Assembly: GCF_003112555.1 (NCBI RefSeq) | Contig: NZ_BEWB01000008.1 | Location: 62,001-126,000 of the forward strand | Direction: 5' to 3' | Source: Streptomyces coelicoflavus | GTDB lineage: Bacteria; Actinomycetota; Actinomycetes; Streptomycetales; Streptomycetaceae | DNA length: 64,000 nt | Part shown: one piece after another, positions 48,306 to 57,671 of the stretch | How positions within the stretch are numbered: the first letter of the stretch is position 1 | Layout: each line of letters begins with the position of its first letter | Notes under the pieces: model-generated | What the model was told of the DNA's origin: nothing | Seen by the model: the letters and a program-made list of their open reading frames with translations, nothing else | The model's database searches: none | Translations under genes and position numbers: made by a program

Positions 48306-49595
48306 ATGACAGGCATGGACACGGAAGCACCGGCGACCACGGCCCGACGGCCCGTACGCCAGCTCCTCGCCGCCTCGGTGGGCAACGCCGTGGAGTGGTA
48401 CGACTGGTACGCCTACACCTTTTTGGCCACCTACATCGCGGACCAGGTCTTCCCGAAGAGCGCGGACAACTCGCTGGTGCCGCTGCTGTCGACGTTCGCC
48501 GTGTTCGCGGTGGGCTTCTTCATGCGGCCCGTCGGCGGGCTGCTGATGGGCGCGATCGCGGACCGGCGGGGGCGGCGCGCCGCGCTGACCGTCACCATTC
48601 TGCTGATGGGCGGCAGCAGTCTGCTGGTCGGACTGACCCCGACCTACGGGGCGGCCGGTGTGCTGGCCCCGGTGGTGCTGGTCGTGGCGCGGCTGCTCCA
48701 GGGTCTTTCGGTGGGCGGCGAGTTCGCGGCGTCGACGACCTTCCTGGTGGAGTCGGCGGGGCCGGGGCGGCGCGGCCTCTTCTCCAGCTTCCAGTACGTC
48801 TCGACCACCGCGGGGCAGCTGGTGGCCTCGGGGCTCGCCACGCTGCTGGTGGACACGCTGAGCGAGGACCGGATGAACGGCTGGGGGTGGCGGATCCCCT
48901 TCGTCTTCGGCGCCGTACTCAGCCTGGTCGGCTTCTGGATCCGGCAGGGCGCCCAGGAGACCCGCAGCGCCGAGCAGCAACGGGCGCCGCGCCCGGCCCT
49001 GTTCGAGGCGCTGCGCCGCCATCCGCGCGAGTCCCTGCTGATCTGCGGCATCACGGCGGGCGGCACGATCGCCTACTACACCTGGACGTCCTACCTGCCG
49101 ACGTACGCCGAACTCAACGCGGGCGTCGCCAAGTCGGACGCGCTGCTCGCGGGGACGATCTCGCTGGCCTTCTTCGGGCTGCTCCAGCCGCTCGGCGGCC
49201 TGCTCTCCGACCGGTTCGGGCGCCGCCCCCTGCTGCTCTTCTTCGGCGTGGGGTTCGCGCTGCTGAGCGTGCCGCTGCTGCACTCCCTGCGCGACTCCTT
49301 CGTCGTGCTGCTGCTCGTGCAGTGCGCCGGGATGGTGCTGCTGACCGGCTTCACCTCCATCAGCGCCGCCGTGAACGCCGAGGTCTTCCCGCCCCGGGTG
49401 CGGGCGGCCGGGATCGGCTTCCCCTACTCGCTCACGGTGGCGCTGTTCGGCGGCACGGCGCCGTACGTGGGCACGCTCTTCAAGGACCTGGGGCATTCCG
49501 GGCTCTTCCCCTGGTACGTCGCCGTGCTGTGCCTGCTGTCCTCGCTGGTGTACCTACGGCTGCCGGAGACGGCGCACAAGGAACTGGAGCGCTGA
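48306..49595 (+). CDS. MHS-family major facilitator transporter
   Basis: A 429-residue twelve-helix MFS protein of the metabolite:H+ symporter (MHS) family. Family signatures are GNAVEWYDWYAYTFLA at the first helix, GGLLMGAIADRRGRRAAL in loop 2-3, LQGLSVGGEFAASTTFLVE near 120 and DRFGRRPLLLF in loop 8-9. Relatives carry 2-oxoglutarate, citrate, shikimate or betaine. Being divergent from the phospholipase C gene it might take up a released headgroup or its oxidation product, but this is speculation. Starts at 48294, 48306 and 48315 are all possible. Confidence 0.88.
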   Translation: MTGMDTEAPATTARRPVRQLLAASVGNAVEWYDWYAYTFLATYIADQVFPKSADNSLVPLLSTFAVFAVGFFMRPVGGLLMGAIADRRGRRAALTVTILLMGGSSLLVGLTPTYGAAGVLAPVVLVVARLLQGLSVGGEFAASTTFLVESAGPGRRGLFSSFQYVSTTAGQLVASGLATLLVDTLSEDRMNGWGWRIPFVFGAVLSLVGFWIRQGAQETRSAEQQRAPRPALFEALRRHPRESLLICGITAGGTIAYYTWTSYLPTYAELNAGVAKSDALLAGTISLAFFGLLQPLGGLLSDRFGRRPLLLFFGVGFALLSVPLLHSLRDSFVVLLLVQCAGMVLLTGFTSISAAVNAEVFPPRVRAAGIGFPYSLTVALFGGTAPYVGTLFKDLGHSGLFPWYVAVLCLLSSLVYLRLPETAHKELER

Positions 49596-49605
49596 GGGGG
49601 ACGGC

Positions 49606-49661
49606 GTCCCGGACGGCTCGGAGGACGCGACGTCCGGGACGGCCGCGGGCGGCGGCCGTCC
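49606..49661. terminator. Double hairpin between convergent genes
   Basis: GTCCCGGACG (49606-49615) pairs with CGTCCGGGAC (49631-49640). Overlapping its right arm, GGACGGCCG (49637-49645) pairs with CGGCCGTCC (49653-49661). The two stems are mutually exclusive at their junction, and either could terminate transcription from one side. Confidence 0.6.
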
Positions 49662-49684
49662 CTCGTCCGCGTTGCGCGTGGACG

Positions 49685-52600
49685 TCAGCGGCGGCGCTTG
49701 CGCGGTCGCGGCACCTCCAGTTCCTCCAGGCGCGGACCGTGACCGTCCTGGACGCGCTGCCAGGCCTCCCGGTAGAGCGCGGCGGCGGGCCGGGTGGGCA
49801 CGACGACGCCCAGAACGGGCGCCTCGCCGTCCAGCAGGTCGTAGAGCGGCAGCTTCCACCGTTCCAGCGGGAGGTGCGGGTTCGGCGGCTGGGTCCAGCC
49901 GCCGGGCAGGAACAGCGTGCGGCCGGCCTTGGGGCGGCTGCCCTCGACCACGAGGTCGGTGGCGGCGAGTTCGGCGCGGGCGGCCCGCAGCCGGGCGGTG
50001 CCGCCGCGCTGTCCGCCCCAGCCGGTCCAGCGCGCTGTGTTGCGGTCGGTGGGGTCCGGCATGGCGAGCAGCATCAGGTAGAGGACGGCGGCGTCCTCGC
50101 CGAGCCCGTACCTCTTGGCGGCCTCGCCGACCAGGTCGGGCACGGAGCGGGCCGGGTCCTGGGGCCACCACAGCCCGTCGGCGTCACGCTCGCCCCCGAT
50201 CGGGTTCCCGGGGTCGGCGAGCAGTTCGGCGAACGGCCGGTCGTGGACCAGGCGCAGCGCCCTCTCCTGGGCGTTCGGCCGCTCTTCGCCGAACAGGGCC
50301 GTCAGGTGGGGGTCGTGGCCGGCCGCGTCCAGCAACGCCGGCCGGAGGGCGGCGACGGGTTCGGAGGTCGTGGTGCCCAGCACCACCGCGCCGTAGCGCT
50401 CGAAGCCGTCACCGGTCTGCGTCGGGGCTCCGGCGGCCCGTCCGAGCGCCTCCGGGTCGACCGTCCGGTCGAGAGCGAGCAACAGTCCGGGGTGGGCCAG
50501 CCGCTCGCGCAGCGCGCTCAGTACCCCGGGCAGTGCGGCGCGGATCGGGTCGCCCGACGGGAGCCGGTGGGCGAGCCACGCGGCCAGTGCCACCGCGCTC
50601 TTGAGCACACTGTTGTCGAAGCCGGGCGTCCGCTCGGCGGATTCGAGACGGTACGTGCCGAACTGCCAGGTCAGGTCGCGGGTCAGGCGGGGCTCCGTGG
50701 CTCTGTCGACGAAACCCCGCAGCGCCGCGCCGGGTGCCCATCCCTGGGACACCACGGTACGGGCCGCTTCGTGGAGCACCTCCTCCGGGAGGGGTGTGCG
50801 CCGGCCCAGCCGCTCGTTCCAGACCTCGGCCGCGCGGGCCGCGTCGGGGCCGTCCGTCCACAGCCGGGACGGGTCGTCGGGGAGCAGCGCCGCCACGACG
50901 GCCTGCCGGGCTCCCCCGTCCAGACTCCGCAGTTCGTCCTTGGCCACGCGCGCGTCGGCCGACTTCACTCCGATCGCCTTCAGCGTCGCGGAGGGCACCG
51001 GTTCGCGCTGGTCGTCGATCCTGGGCAGGCCCGCGACCACCAGCCGGGCCGCGGTCGGCGTGACTCCGGTGAGTCGCGCGAACTCCTCGGCGGCCGCCGG
51101 GAACCAGGGTGCCGGGCCGCGCTCGGCCAGTCGGGCGCGGAACGCCGCCGCCCAGCCGGGCGCCCGCGTCGGTGCCGGCACGAACGGTCCCTGGGCGATC
51201 AGCGTGTACGGCGCGGGTACTTCGAACCGGCCGGACGGATCGTGGAAGACCGCTCCGTAGCGCCTGCCCGCCGTGTCGTCCTCGGAGTCCCACGCACCGA
51301 GGAAGTCGAACGCGCCGTGGGGGAAGAGCAGGAACGCGCCGCCGTCGAGGTCCAGCACGGTCTCGACCCGGTAGCCCCGGATGGCGCCGGGCCCCTCGAA
51401 CAGGCTCTCGTCCAGCCGCAGCCGAACGCGGCGCCAGTGGGCGGGGTCCGGTTCCGTGAGTCCCTGGGCGTCGAATTCCGCGAGGTAGGCGTCCAGCGCC
51501 TGCCGGTGTTCTTCCGGGGTGGGCGCCGAACCGGCCCGCAGGGCCACGATGGCGGGCAGCTCGGGCAGGGCCAGGGCGTCGATCTTCTCCAGCGGCTCCT
51601 GCTCGGCCAGTTCGAGGTGGGTCCGGCCCGGGGGGACCGGCTCGGCCGTCTCCCGCCCCGACCGGCCGAGCAGCCGCGGCAGGTTGTAGAGGTGGTGGTC
51701 ACTGCGCCAGTAGCGGGAGCGCCAGCCGCGACCGGTCAGTCCCACGCCGTTGACCGCCGCCTCGAGCAGTTCGTCCCCCACCTTGAGCCGCGGCTCCTGC
51801 GGGACGACTCCGGCGACGGCCGAGTCGAGCCGGGACAGTGCCGCGTCCAGGGTGCGCTGCTGCTCGGCGGCGTACCGCACCACCCCGGTGACGCCCGCGC
51901 GCAGCGCCTCGTGGCCGATCTCCGGCAGGAGGGTGCGGACCAGGCCGGTCACCACGTTCCGGGCTTCCGCCTCCGCCCGCTCCTTCCCCGGCTGGTCGTC
52001 CTTCTCGGCGACCGGTGTCGCCACGGCCCCCGCCAGGAGTGCCGCCGCGGTGTCCTCGCCGATCCGGCGGAGTGCGGCCGACCCCTGCGGGTCGCGCGGC
52101 CGGAGGTGGTGCCAGTAGCGCAGGTGCGGAAGCAGGGCCGTACCGGCGGTGAAGGGGCCGGCCTTGTAGCCGTGCGCGCTCTCGCCGACCAGGGAGCCGT
52201 CGGCGTCGCGCAGTTGGACCGTCTGGTACCTGTGGACCACGGCCACCGGCCGGTCGGTGCCGGGGAACACCAGCGCGTGCTCCGGGTCCCCGTCCACCTC
52301 GGGCGGCACGACGACCGAGCGTCCGGCCAGGTCCTCGCCCCGGCGCGAGCCGTCGGGGAGCTCCAGGACCCGCCAGCCGAGCACCCCGTCCACCGGCGCG
52401 GACATCGGGCCCGGTGCGGCGGTGGGGTCGGGCAGCAGCCAGGCGTGGCGCAGGGTGCTGCCCTCCGGAGCGGCGCGCAGGGCGCCGTCGATCCACTCCG
52501 GAGCCGCGGGCCCGCCCGTCGTGTCGTCGAACGGGTCGTACGCGTGCCAGGTGTACCGGCCGTTCGCACCGTCCTCCTCGGCCCACACCCAGTACGACGT

Positions 52601-54751
52601 GCCGTCTCCGATCACCCGTTCCCGGCCCGGGACGACGGCGTCCCCGCGGCGCAGCACGCCGCATCCGGTGGCCCGGCCGCCTCCGGGCAGGAGCAGGGAG
52701 GCGGGGGCCATGCCTCCGTCGACTCCTCCGCTCCCGTCCGTCTCGCTCGGCCACCAGGTGTGGATGTCGCCCTCGACCGTCATGTGCGGCGCGTCGGTGG
52801 CGTCGTGCCAGTACCCCTGGGCGGTGGACTCGGCGTACGAGTACCACCAGACGAAGAGCGCGCCGTCGACGTACTGGCAGGTGTACGACCAGAGCCGGGT
52901 GCTGCCGTCCGGCAGTCGCGGCTCGCAGGTGAGGACCGTGCCCTCCGCCCCGATCACCCGTACCTCCTCGCCCGACATGACGATGAGGTACGGCCAGCCG
53001 TCGATGACCCTGATGCCCCGGTTCTTCTCCCGCGAGGCGGCGGCCCGCAGGGCCTCGTCCCAGGCGGGCCAGCCCAGTTCGTCGAGGACGCCGGTGCGCA
53101 GGGTGCGGGCCAGCGCGGGGGCGACGCCGGTGGCCAGGGCCTGCCGCACCTCGTCGGCGGCGACGGCCAGCGCCTCTCCCGGCAGCCAGGACAGCGTGTG
53201 CAGGGCGCCGGAGTAGGTGGTGAACTCGGGCAGTTCGCTGGTGAGGTACTTCCGGCTGTGCTCCACCACCCAGGGGGCGAGCATCAGCCGGCCGCCGGCG
53301 GACCTGGCCAGGTTGACGACGGTCTCCTCGCTGTTGCCCCAGCGGCTGTCGGGGCAGCCGTGCCGGAACGCCGCGTGGAACCGGGCGTCGTTGGCCAGTG
53401 CGAGGAGGTCCCGCCGGTACGCGCAGGCCCCCCAGGTGTTCAGGGCCAGCCGCACGCCGTCGCCGGGGTCGGTCACCGGTATGTCCAGGGCCAGCAGCTG
53501 GTCGAGCAGGTTCACGTCACCGACCGGGGGCCGCAAGGCGTCCTGCCGGGCCAGGAGTTCGGAGCGCAGTACGCCGGCCATCCGGTCGACGAGGGGGTAC
53601 AGCTCCGGCGGGGCGGCGAGATGCCCGTCGGTCCCGCACAGCTCGAAGAACCTGCGCGCCCATCCGACCGTCCCGTCGGGGGAACGGACCTCGGCGGGCA
53701 GCGTGTCGTCGCACAGCCCGGCGGTGGCCCCGGAGTCCTCCAGCAGGGCCAGCCACTGGGCCAGTTCGTCCCGCTCCCACTCGGTGGGCAGCAGCCCCAG
53801 CAGGGTGCCGCGGACGGCGGGTTCCCGCCGGGTGAGTGCCAGCAGGGCGGTCCGGTGCGCCTTCCACCAGCCGGGCGGTGCCTTGAGGGTGCCGGGCAGC
53901 GGCAGCACCTCGCGCAGATAGGCCATCTCCTCGGCGAGCGCGTTCTTGCCCGCGACGGCCTTCGCCAGCCTGCGCAGGTCGCCCGCGCCGGGGCTCGACG
54001 GGGCCACACCGTGCGCGGCGAGCCGGACGAAGAGCGCGCGCAGGTGCCGGAAGGCGGTGGCGGCCGGCACCCGGGACGACAGGCCCTTGGCGTAGCTGGA
54101 GAGCACCTTGGTCGGCATGGCGTCGGCGAGGGCGAACTCCAGGAACACGCCGTCCATGCGGGCCTCGTCGAACGGCAGGGCGTGGGCCGTCTCGGCCTTG
54201 CGCGCGTTGACGAACATCTGGGCGGCGTACGCCTTCTCGCCGGCGGCCAGGAACACCCGGCCGGCCTCCTCGTAGAAGGTGGGCAGGAAGTGCGGCACGG
54301 AGCCCGCGAGGCGCTCGCCGATCGACTCGTAGGTGGCGCGGGCCCGCTTCGCCCGGGAGCGGACCGTCCGCGCGACCTTGTTCATCTCCTCGACCAGGGA
54401 CATCGCGAGATGGCCGTCGGAGGGGTGGCGGACCAGCACCCACTCGGGGAAGCCCATGGCCCGGTGCTGACCGACACCGACCTCGGCCGGCTCACCATCG
54501 GGCCGCAGTCCGAGGAAGCCGCCGTCGTCGTCCCCGGCGGGCTGCCCGGCCTCCGATCCCCCGGCGAAGGGGTCCGCGGGCGTCAGGCGTACGACGATCC
54601 GGCCGTCCAGGCCCGGGTGCCGGTAGGCCCGGGTGTACACGGGCACGGCGCGGTCGCCTCCCCCGGTGGTGCCCGGCGGCAGTACCGCACCGGCCCGCAG
54701 CAGCTCCTCCACCTCTGCCGTCGTCCCGTCCCGGGACCTGCCGTCGCTCAT
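49685..54751 (-). CDS. Giant 1688-residue protein of unknown function
   Basis: A soluble protein without signal peptide or membrane helices. Residues 1-110 contain a degenerate acidic N-terminus; 110-330 are helical (EMNKVARTVRSRAKRAR, then VFLAAGEKAYAAQMFVNARKAE); about 590-900 are a Trp- and Gly-rich beta region (LWSYTCQYVDGALFVWWYS, GTSYWVWAEEDG); and 1000-1680 are mixed alpha/beta, ending in a basic RPRKRRR tail. I recognise no catalytic motif. It is the second gene of a two-gene unit, 40 bases downstream of the 297-residue gene. Similar giant proteins occur in actinobacterial operons that also encode MoxR ATPases or vWA proteins, but neither is in this window, so that link is tentative. 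Confidence 0.75.
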   Translation of the reverse strand: MSDGRSRDGTTAEVEELLRAGAVLPPGTTGGGDRAVPVYTRAYRHPGLDGRIVVRLTPADPFAGGSEAGQPAGDDDGGFLGLRPDGEPAEVGVGQHRAMGFPEWVLVRHPSDGHLAMSLVEEMNKVARTVRSRAKRARATYESIGERLAGSVPHFLPTFYEEAGRVFLAAGEKAYAAQMFVNARKAETAHALPFDEARMDGVFLEFALADAMPTKVLSSYAKGLSSRVPAATAFRHLRALFVRLAAHGVAPSSPGAGDLRRLAKAVAGKNALAEEMAYLREVLPLPGTLKAPPGWWKAHRTALLALTRREPAVRGTLLGLLPTEWERDELAQWLALLEDSGATAGLCDDTLPAEVRSPDGTVGWARRFFELCGTDGHLAAPPELYPLVDRMAGVLRSELLARQDALRPPVGDVNLLDQLLALDIPVTDPGDGVRLALNTWGACAYRRDLLALANDARFHAAFRHGCPDSRWGNSEETVVNLARSAGGRLMLAPWVVEHSRKYLTSELPEFTTYSGALHTLSWLPGEALAVAADEVRQALATGVAPALARTLRTGVLDELGWPAWDEALRAAASREKNRGIRVIDGWPYLIVMSGEEVRVIGAEGTVLTCEPRLPDGSTRLWSYTCQYVDGALFVWWYSYAESTAQGYWHDATDAPHMTVEGDIHTWWPSETDGSGGVDGGMAPASLLLPGGGRATGCGVLRRGDAVVPGRERVIGDGTSYWVWAEEDGANGRYTWHAYDPFDDTTGGPAAPEWIDGALRAAPEGSTLRHAWLLPDPTAAPGPMSAPVDGVLGWRVLELPDGSRRGEDLAGRSVVVPPEVDGDPEHALVFPGTDRPVAVVHRYQTVQLRDADGSLVGESAHGYKAGPFTAGTALLPHLRYWHHLRPRDPQGSAALRRIGEDTAAALLAGAVATPVAEKDDQPGKERAEAEARNVVTGLVRTLLPEIGHEALRAGVTGVVRYAAEQQRTLDAALSRLDSAVAGVVPQEPRLKVGDELLEAAVNGVGLTGRGWRSRYWRSDHHLYNLPRLLGRSGRETAEPVPPGRTHLELAEQEPLEKIDALALPELPAIVALRAGSAPTPEEHRQALDAYLAEFDAQGLTEPDPAHWRRVRLRLDESLFEGPGAIRGYRVETVLDLDGGAFLLFPHGAFDFLGAWDSEDDTAGRRYGAVFHDPSGRFEVPAPYTLIAQGPFVPAPTRAPGWAAAFRARLAERGPAPWFPAAAEEFARLTGVTPTAARLVVAGLPRIDDQREPVPSATLKAIGVKSADARVAKDELRSLDGGARQAVVAALLPDDPSRLWTDGPDAARAAEVWNERLGRRTPLPEEVLHEAARTVVSQGWAPGAALRGFVDRATEPRLTRDLTWQFGTYRLESAERTPGFDNSVLKSAVALAAWLAHRLPSGDPIRAALPGVLSALRERLAHPGLLLALDRTVDPEALGRAAGAPTQTGDGFERYGAVVLGTTTSEPVAALRPALLDAAGHDPHLTALFGEERPNAQERALRLVHDRPFAELLADPGNPIGGERDADGLWWPQDPARSVPDLVGEAAKRYGLGEDAAVLYLMLLAMPDPTDRNTARWTGWGGQRGGTARLRAARAELAATDLVVEGSRPKAGRTLFLPGGWTQPPNPHLPLERWKLPLYDLLDGEAPVLGVVVPTRPAAALYREAWQRVQDGHGPRLEELEVPRPRKRRR

Positions 54752-54791
54752 GATCGCGTGCCTTTCGTGGGTGTGCGTACGGGCGGGGCGT

Positions 54792-55685
54792 TCACCGGGC
54801 GTCGTCCGTGGGGACGGTGCGGCCGGCGTGCAGGGCCGCGGCCATGCGCATGCCCTCGGACCAGGCGACGGGACCGACCTCGCTCAGCGGGAGGCTGTGG
54901 TGATCGTCCTCGTGGTGCCAGGTCAGGCTGCCGGTCCACGCCTTCTCCTCGGTGTAGGGGTCGCTCATGCCGACGGAGGCGGTCACGATGCGTCCGGCGT
55001 CCCGGACGACGTCGACGACGCTGCTGCGGGAGATCCGGTAGCCGAGGGAGGTGGCCCGGGCGGAGAGGTGGAACCACGAGCGGTACTCGGCCCCCGCGAA
55101 CTCGGTGACCGACCGGGCGCGGCCGTCGGCGCCGGCGGGCTTCAGCCAGGTGGCGCGGTGGATCTGTTCGACCCCCTGCTTCACGCCCGACTCGGCGGCG
55201 AGGGCGCGCAGTTCCTCCAGGCCGGGGAGGAGCACGGGGTGGGGCATGGTCACCGTGGGGGCGGCCAGGCGGACGGTCTCGCCGTCCAGGTTCACCACCT
55301 TCAGTCCGTCCGTCTCGTCGGCGTCGCGCAGGAAGCCGACCTCGTCGGGGCCCGCTCCGACCACGACGATGTCGCGCAGCGCCGCCTGCCACGCCTCGTC
55401 GGGCCAGACCCGGGCGAGCAGCCCGGTCGGCACCGGCAGCGACGACACCATCCAGTGGTCGACCTGGGCGGCGCACTCGACGGCGTGCCGGTCCAGCCAC
55501 TCGGCGAAGCGCTGGAGTTCGAGCACCTCGGGGCGGTCCCGTATCTCCGCGGGCAGGGTCCGCTCCACCTTCCCCGAGGGCTTCGCCGGGGACTTGGTCC
55601 GGGACTTCGCCGATGTGGACCGCGCCACCACCCGGCCCTCCACCAGAGCGACTTCGTACGTGTCGCCCGCTGCCAGCCAACCCAT
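54792..55685 (-). CDS. 297-residue partner protein, weakly DUF4132-like
   Basis: A soluble protein opening with a short beta strand and a Lys/Ser/Pro-rich linker (ARSTSAKSRTKSPAKPSGK, about 22-40), then an alpha/beta body with AEWLDRHAVECAAQVDHWM near 62. The last third (ATSLGYRISRSSVVDVVRD and the strands after it) loosely resembles the DUF4132 domain of E. coli MolR/YehI; that match is by eye and weak. The start at 55685 is the first ATG with GAAGAG upstream; earlier in-frame codons run into unrelated sequence. It precedes the 1688-residue gene by 40 bases, so the two are probably co-expressed. Confidence 0.65.
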   Translation of the reverse strand: MGWLAAGDTYEVALVEGRVVARSTSAKSRTKSPAKPSGKVERTLPAEIRDRPEVLELQRFAEWLDRHAVECAAQVDHWMVSSLPVPTGLLARVWPDEAWQAALRDIVVVGAGPDEVGFLRDADETDGLKVVNLDGETVRLAAPTVTMPHPVLLPGLEELRALAAESGVKQGVEQIHRATWLKPAGADGRARSVTEFAGAEYRSWFHLSARATSLGYRISRSSVVDVVRDAGRIVTASVGMSDPYTEEKAWTGSLTWHHEDDHHSLPLSEVGPVAWSEGMRMAAALHAGRTVPTDDAR

Positions 55686-55969
55686 CAGCTCTTCGCCTCT
55701 CCCCACCACTAGGAACCACGGCACAGCATGCGGAACGGCCCTGAATCGACACGCTCTGCTGTGCGTTGGCCAAAGACTAGGGGCAGCCACCGACAGTGCC
55801 GGGTGCCGACCGGCGCGGTGCCTTTCGCGCCGGATGGGGCGGCGGCGCCTCTCGGCCGGGCCCGGCAGCGGTCGTACTCCGGCCCGTTCCGGCCCGGCCG
55901 TCGATGCGCCGGGCTCCGGGGGCAGCGGTGGGCGCGCGGATCCGCGCGGGCGGTGCCTGTGACCCCCGG

Positions 55970-56629
55970 TCACTCGCCGGCGGGGACGACCCTCAGGTGG
56001 GAGGAGGCGCGGCGGGCACGCGGCGGCCGGTGGGCGGTGCGGCGCGGCTCCCGCAGGACCAGTGTCAGCCGGGTGTAACCCGACTCCTCGAGCGCCCTGG
56101 GGGTTTCGACCACGACCCGGCACTCGGTGGTGCCCCGGCGCGGGTCGGGGTGGTGCAACGGCCGTACGGCACCGTCGTGTTCCACGGCACGGGCGCCGAC
56201 GGCGCGGATCCAGTGCGGCAGGCCCTGGCGGTAGGCGGCCTCCATGATCGGGTCCTGGGCGATGTCCCGGCGCACGGCCTGTAGGCCCGGGTCGTGGCCG
56301 TACCGCTCCAGGGTGGCGGCGAAGTGGGCCAGCATGGGCAGGCACCAGCTCGACTCGTGCTCGCCGAGGACCGTGGAGGCGTCCGGGTGGAAGAGGACGA
56401 ACCGCAGGAAGTTGTCGTCCGGCATGGCCGTCGGATGCGGTCCCGCACCCTGGAAGAGTGTCCGGAAGGCGCCGTTGGCGAGCACCACGTCCCAGCGGTG
56501 GTCGACGACGAGAGAGGGGAAGGGGACGGCGTCCAGGAGCACGGCGTAGTCCTGGAGATACGCCTGGGCCTCGGGGGTCGCGGGGGCGGGCCGCGGCGCC
56601 GACCGCTGCCCTCCTGCCTGAAATGCCAT
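55970..56629 (-). CDS. MmyB-type ligand-binding domain protein without HTH
   Basis: A 219-residue protein built only of the PAS-like MmyB ligand-binding domain: VPFPSLVVDHRWDVVLANGAF (about 36-56), NFLRFVLFHPDAS near 75, RYGHDPGLQAV near 110 and TRLTLVLRE at the end. In most relatives an N-terminal Xre-type helix-turn-helix precedes this domain; here the sequence begins directly with a short Gln/Pro-rich segment, so DNA binding is absent. It is divergent from a separate HTH gene, which could supply it in trans. Such domains probably bind fatty-acyl or similar hydrophobic ligands. Confidence 0.75.
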   Translation of the reverse strand: MAFQAGGQRSAPRPAPATPEAQAYLQDYAVLLDAVPFPSLVVDHRWDVVLANGAFRTLFQGAGPHPTAMPDDNFLRFVLFHPDASTVLGEHESSWCLPMLAHFAATLERYGHDPGLQAVRRDIAQDPIMEAAYRQGLPHWIRAVGARAVEHDGAVRPLHHPDPRRGTTECRVVVETPRALEESGYTRLTLVLREPRRTAHRPPRARRASSHLRVVPAGE

Positions 56630-56861
56630 CGGGAGGTCACCCCTCTTGCCTATGCGGCCTTCTCGCGGCGTCCGCATCCTGGCGCCCCGACGCCGGGCGT
56701 GTCAACTATCGTGGCATTTCGTGCCTGTTGACGGCTGAAATAGGCCACAGTTGTGGCGATACCTGGATGTGAGTTCGAGCGGCAGGCTACTCTCCGGGAA
56801 GTTCACGGCAACTGCTTGTGAGAAGCCTGTGAGGCCTGTGAGAGACGTAGGAGAGCTGTCG

Positions 56862-57515
56862 GTGACGGGTGGCTTCGAAGGTCCGGGCACCATGCCGATC
56901 ACCACGCTGACCGCCGTCGTCGCCCGGGTCGGCGCACTCGCGGACCGGCTCGGCGTGCCGCACACCGAGGTGTTCGACGTCGGCCGGCTCTCCGCCGCCT
57001 GCGGCGTTCCCGAGCCGGTCGTCGGCGCCCTGCTCGGCGGCCGGCCGGCGGGCGAGCCCGACGTCCAGACCAGGTTCGTGCAGCGCCTTGACCTGCTGCG
57101 CCACACCCGGCTGAAACCGAACGGCCGCAAGTACACCCAGCAGGAGATAGCCGACGGCGCGGGGATGTCGCGGCAGCAGGCCGGCGCGCTCATCAACGGC
57201 GACCGGCGCCCCACGATGGAGCACTGCGACGCCATTCAGCGCTTCTTCCGGGTGCACGCCGGGTTCCTCACCGCCGAGGACCCCGAGGCGCTTTCGGGTG
57301 CCCTCCAGCGCACCGAGCAGGAGCTGCTCCAGCAACTCGCCGACCGGGAAAGGGAGGCCGCCGCCGACGACGACCCGCTCGAGCGGCTGCTTCAGGACCA
57401 CGCCGTGCGCGGCATCGCCTGGCGGGCCGCGCAACTGCCCACCGACCAGCACCGCGACAAGGTCGCCGAGTGGCTGGACATGCTCCTGGAGAGCGTGAAG
57501 CGACCCGAGTCGTAG
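56862..57515 (+). CDS. HTH (XRE-like, EspR-like) DNA-binding protein
   Basis: A 217-residue regulator. A helix-turn-helix lies at about 85-150 (KYTQQEIADGAGMSRQQAGA, then NGDRRPTMEHCDAIQRFF), following an N-terminal helical region and followed by a charged helical C-terminus (LQRTEQELLQQLADREREA). The arrangement resembles mycobacterial EspR-type nucleoid regulators. The GTG at 56862 follows GGAGAG by six bases and is preferred to the ATG at 56892, which has no ribosome binding site. The CCACA-GT-TGTGG repeat at 56745-56756 lies in the divergent promoter shared with the MmyB-type gene. Confidence 0.8.
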   Translation: MTGGFEGPGTMPITTLTAVVARVGALADRLGVPHTEVFDVGRLSAACGVPEPVVGALLGGRPAGEPDVQTRFVQRLDLLRHTRLKPNGRKYTQQEIADGAGMSRQQAGALINGDRRPTMEHCDAIQRFFRVHAGFLTAEDPEALSGALQRTEQELLQQLADREREAAADDDPLERLLQDHAVRGIAWRAAQLPTDQHRDKVAEWLDMLLESVKRPES

Positions 57516-57587
57516 GTCTGTCGCACGGCCGGGCCGATGGCCCGATCGGTGCGGGCGGCGCCGGGATCCAGGCGCGGCTGGAGGGGA

Positions 57588-57610
57588 TTGTCAGTGGTGG
57601 GCGGCAAGCT
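57588..57610 (+). promoter_or_regulatory. DNA-damage-type (RecA-NDp/PafBC) promoter
   Basis: TTGTCAGTG, eight bases, then CAAGCT: an exact -35 element of the LexA-independent actinobacterial damage promoter, at the expected spacing, with the A and final T of TANNNT kept in the -10. It is about 60 bases before the 79-residue gene. Confidence 0.6.
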
Positions 57611-57671
57611 GGGAGGGTGCCGCCGTGTGGGGGCGCGTGACCGCTGACGTCGTTGTGGGGAGAGCCGACCG

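Noticed and set aside
48272..55108. A 2278-codon open frame on the plus strand
   Set aside because: It runs antisense through the 1688-residue gene and partly through the MHS transporter in another frame; composition is low-complexity Gly/Arg/Gln with no motif. It is a high-GC shadow lacking stop codons.
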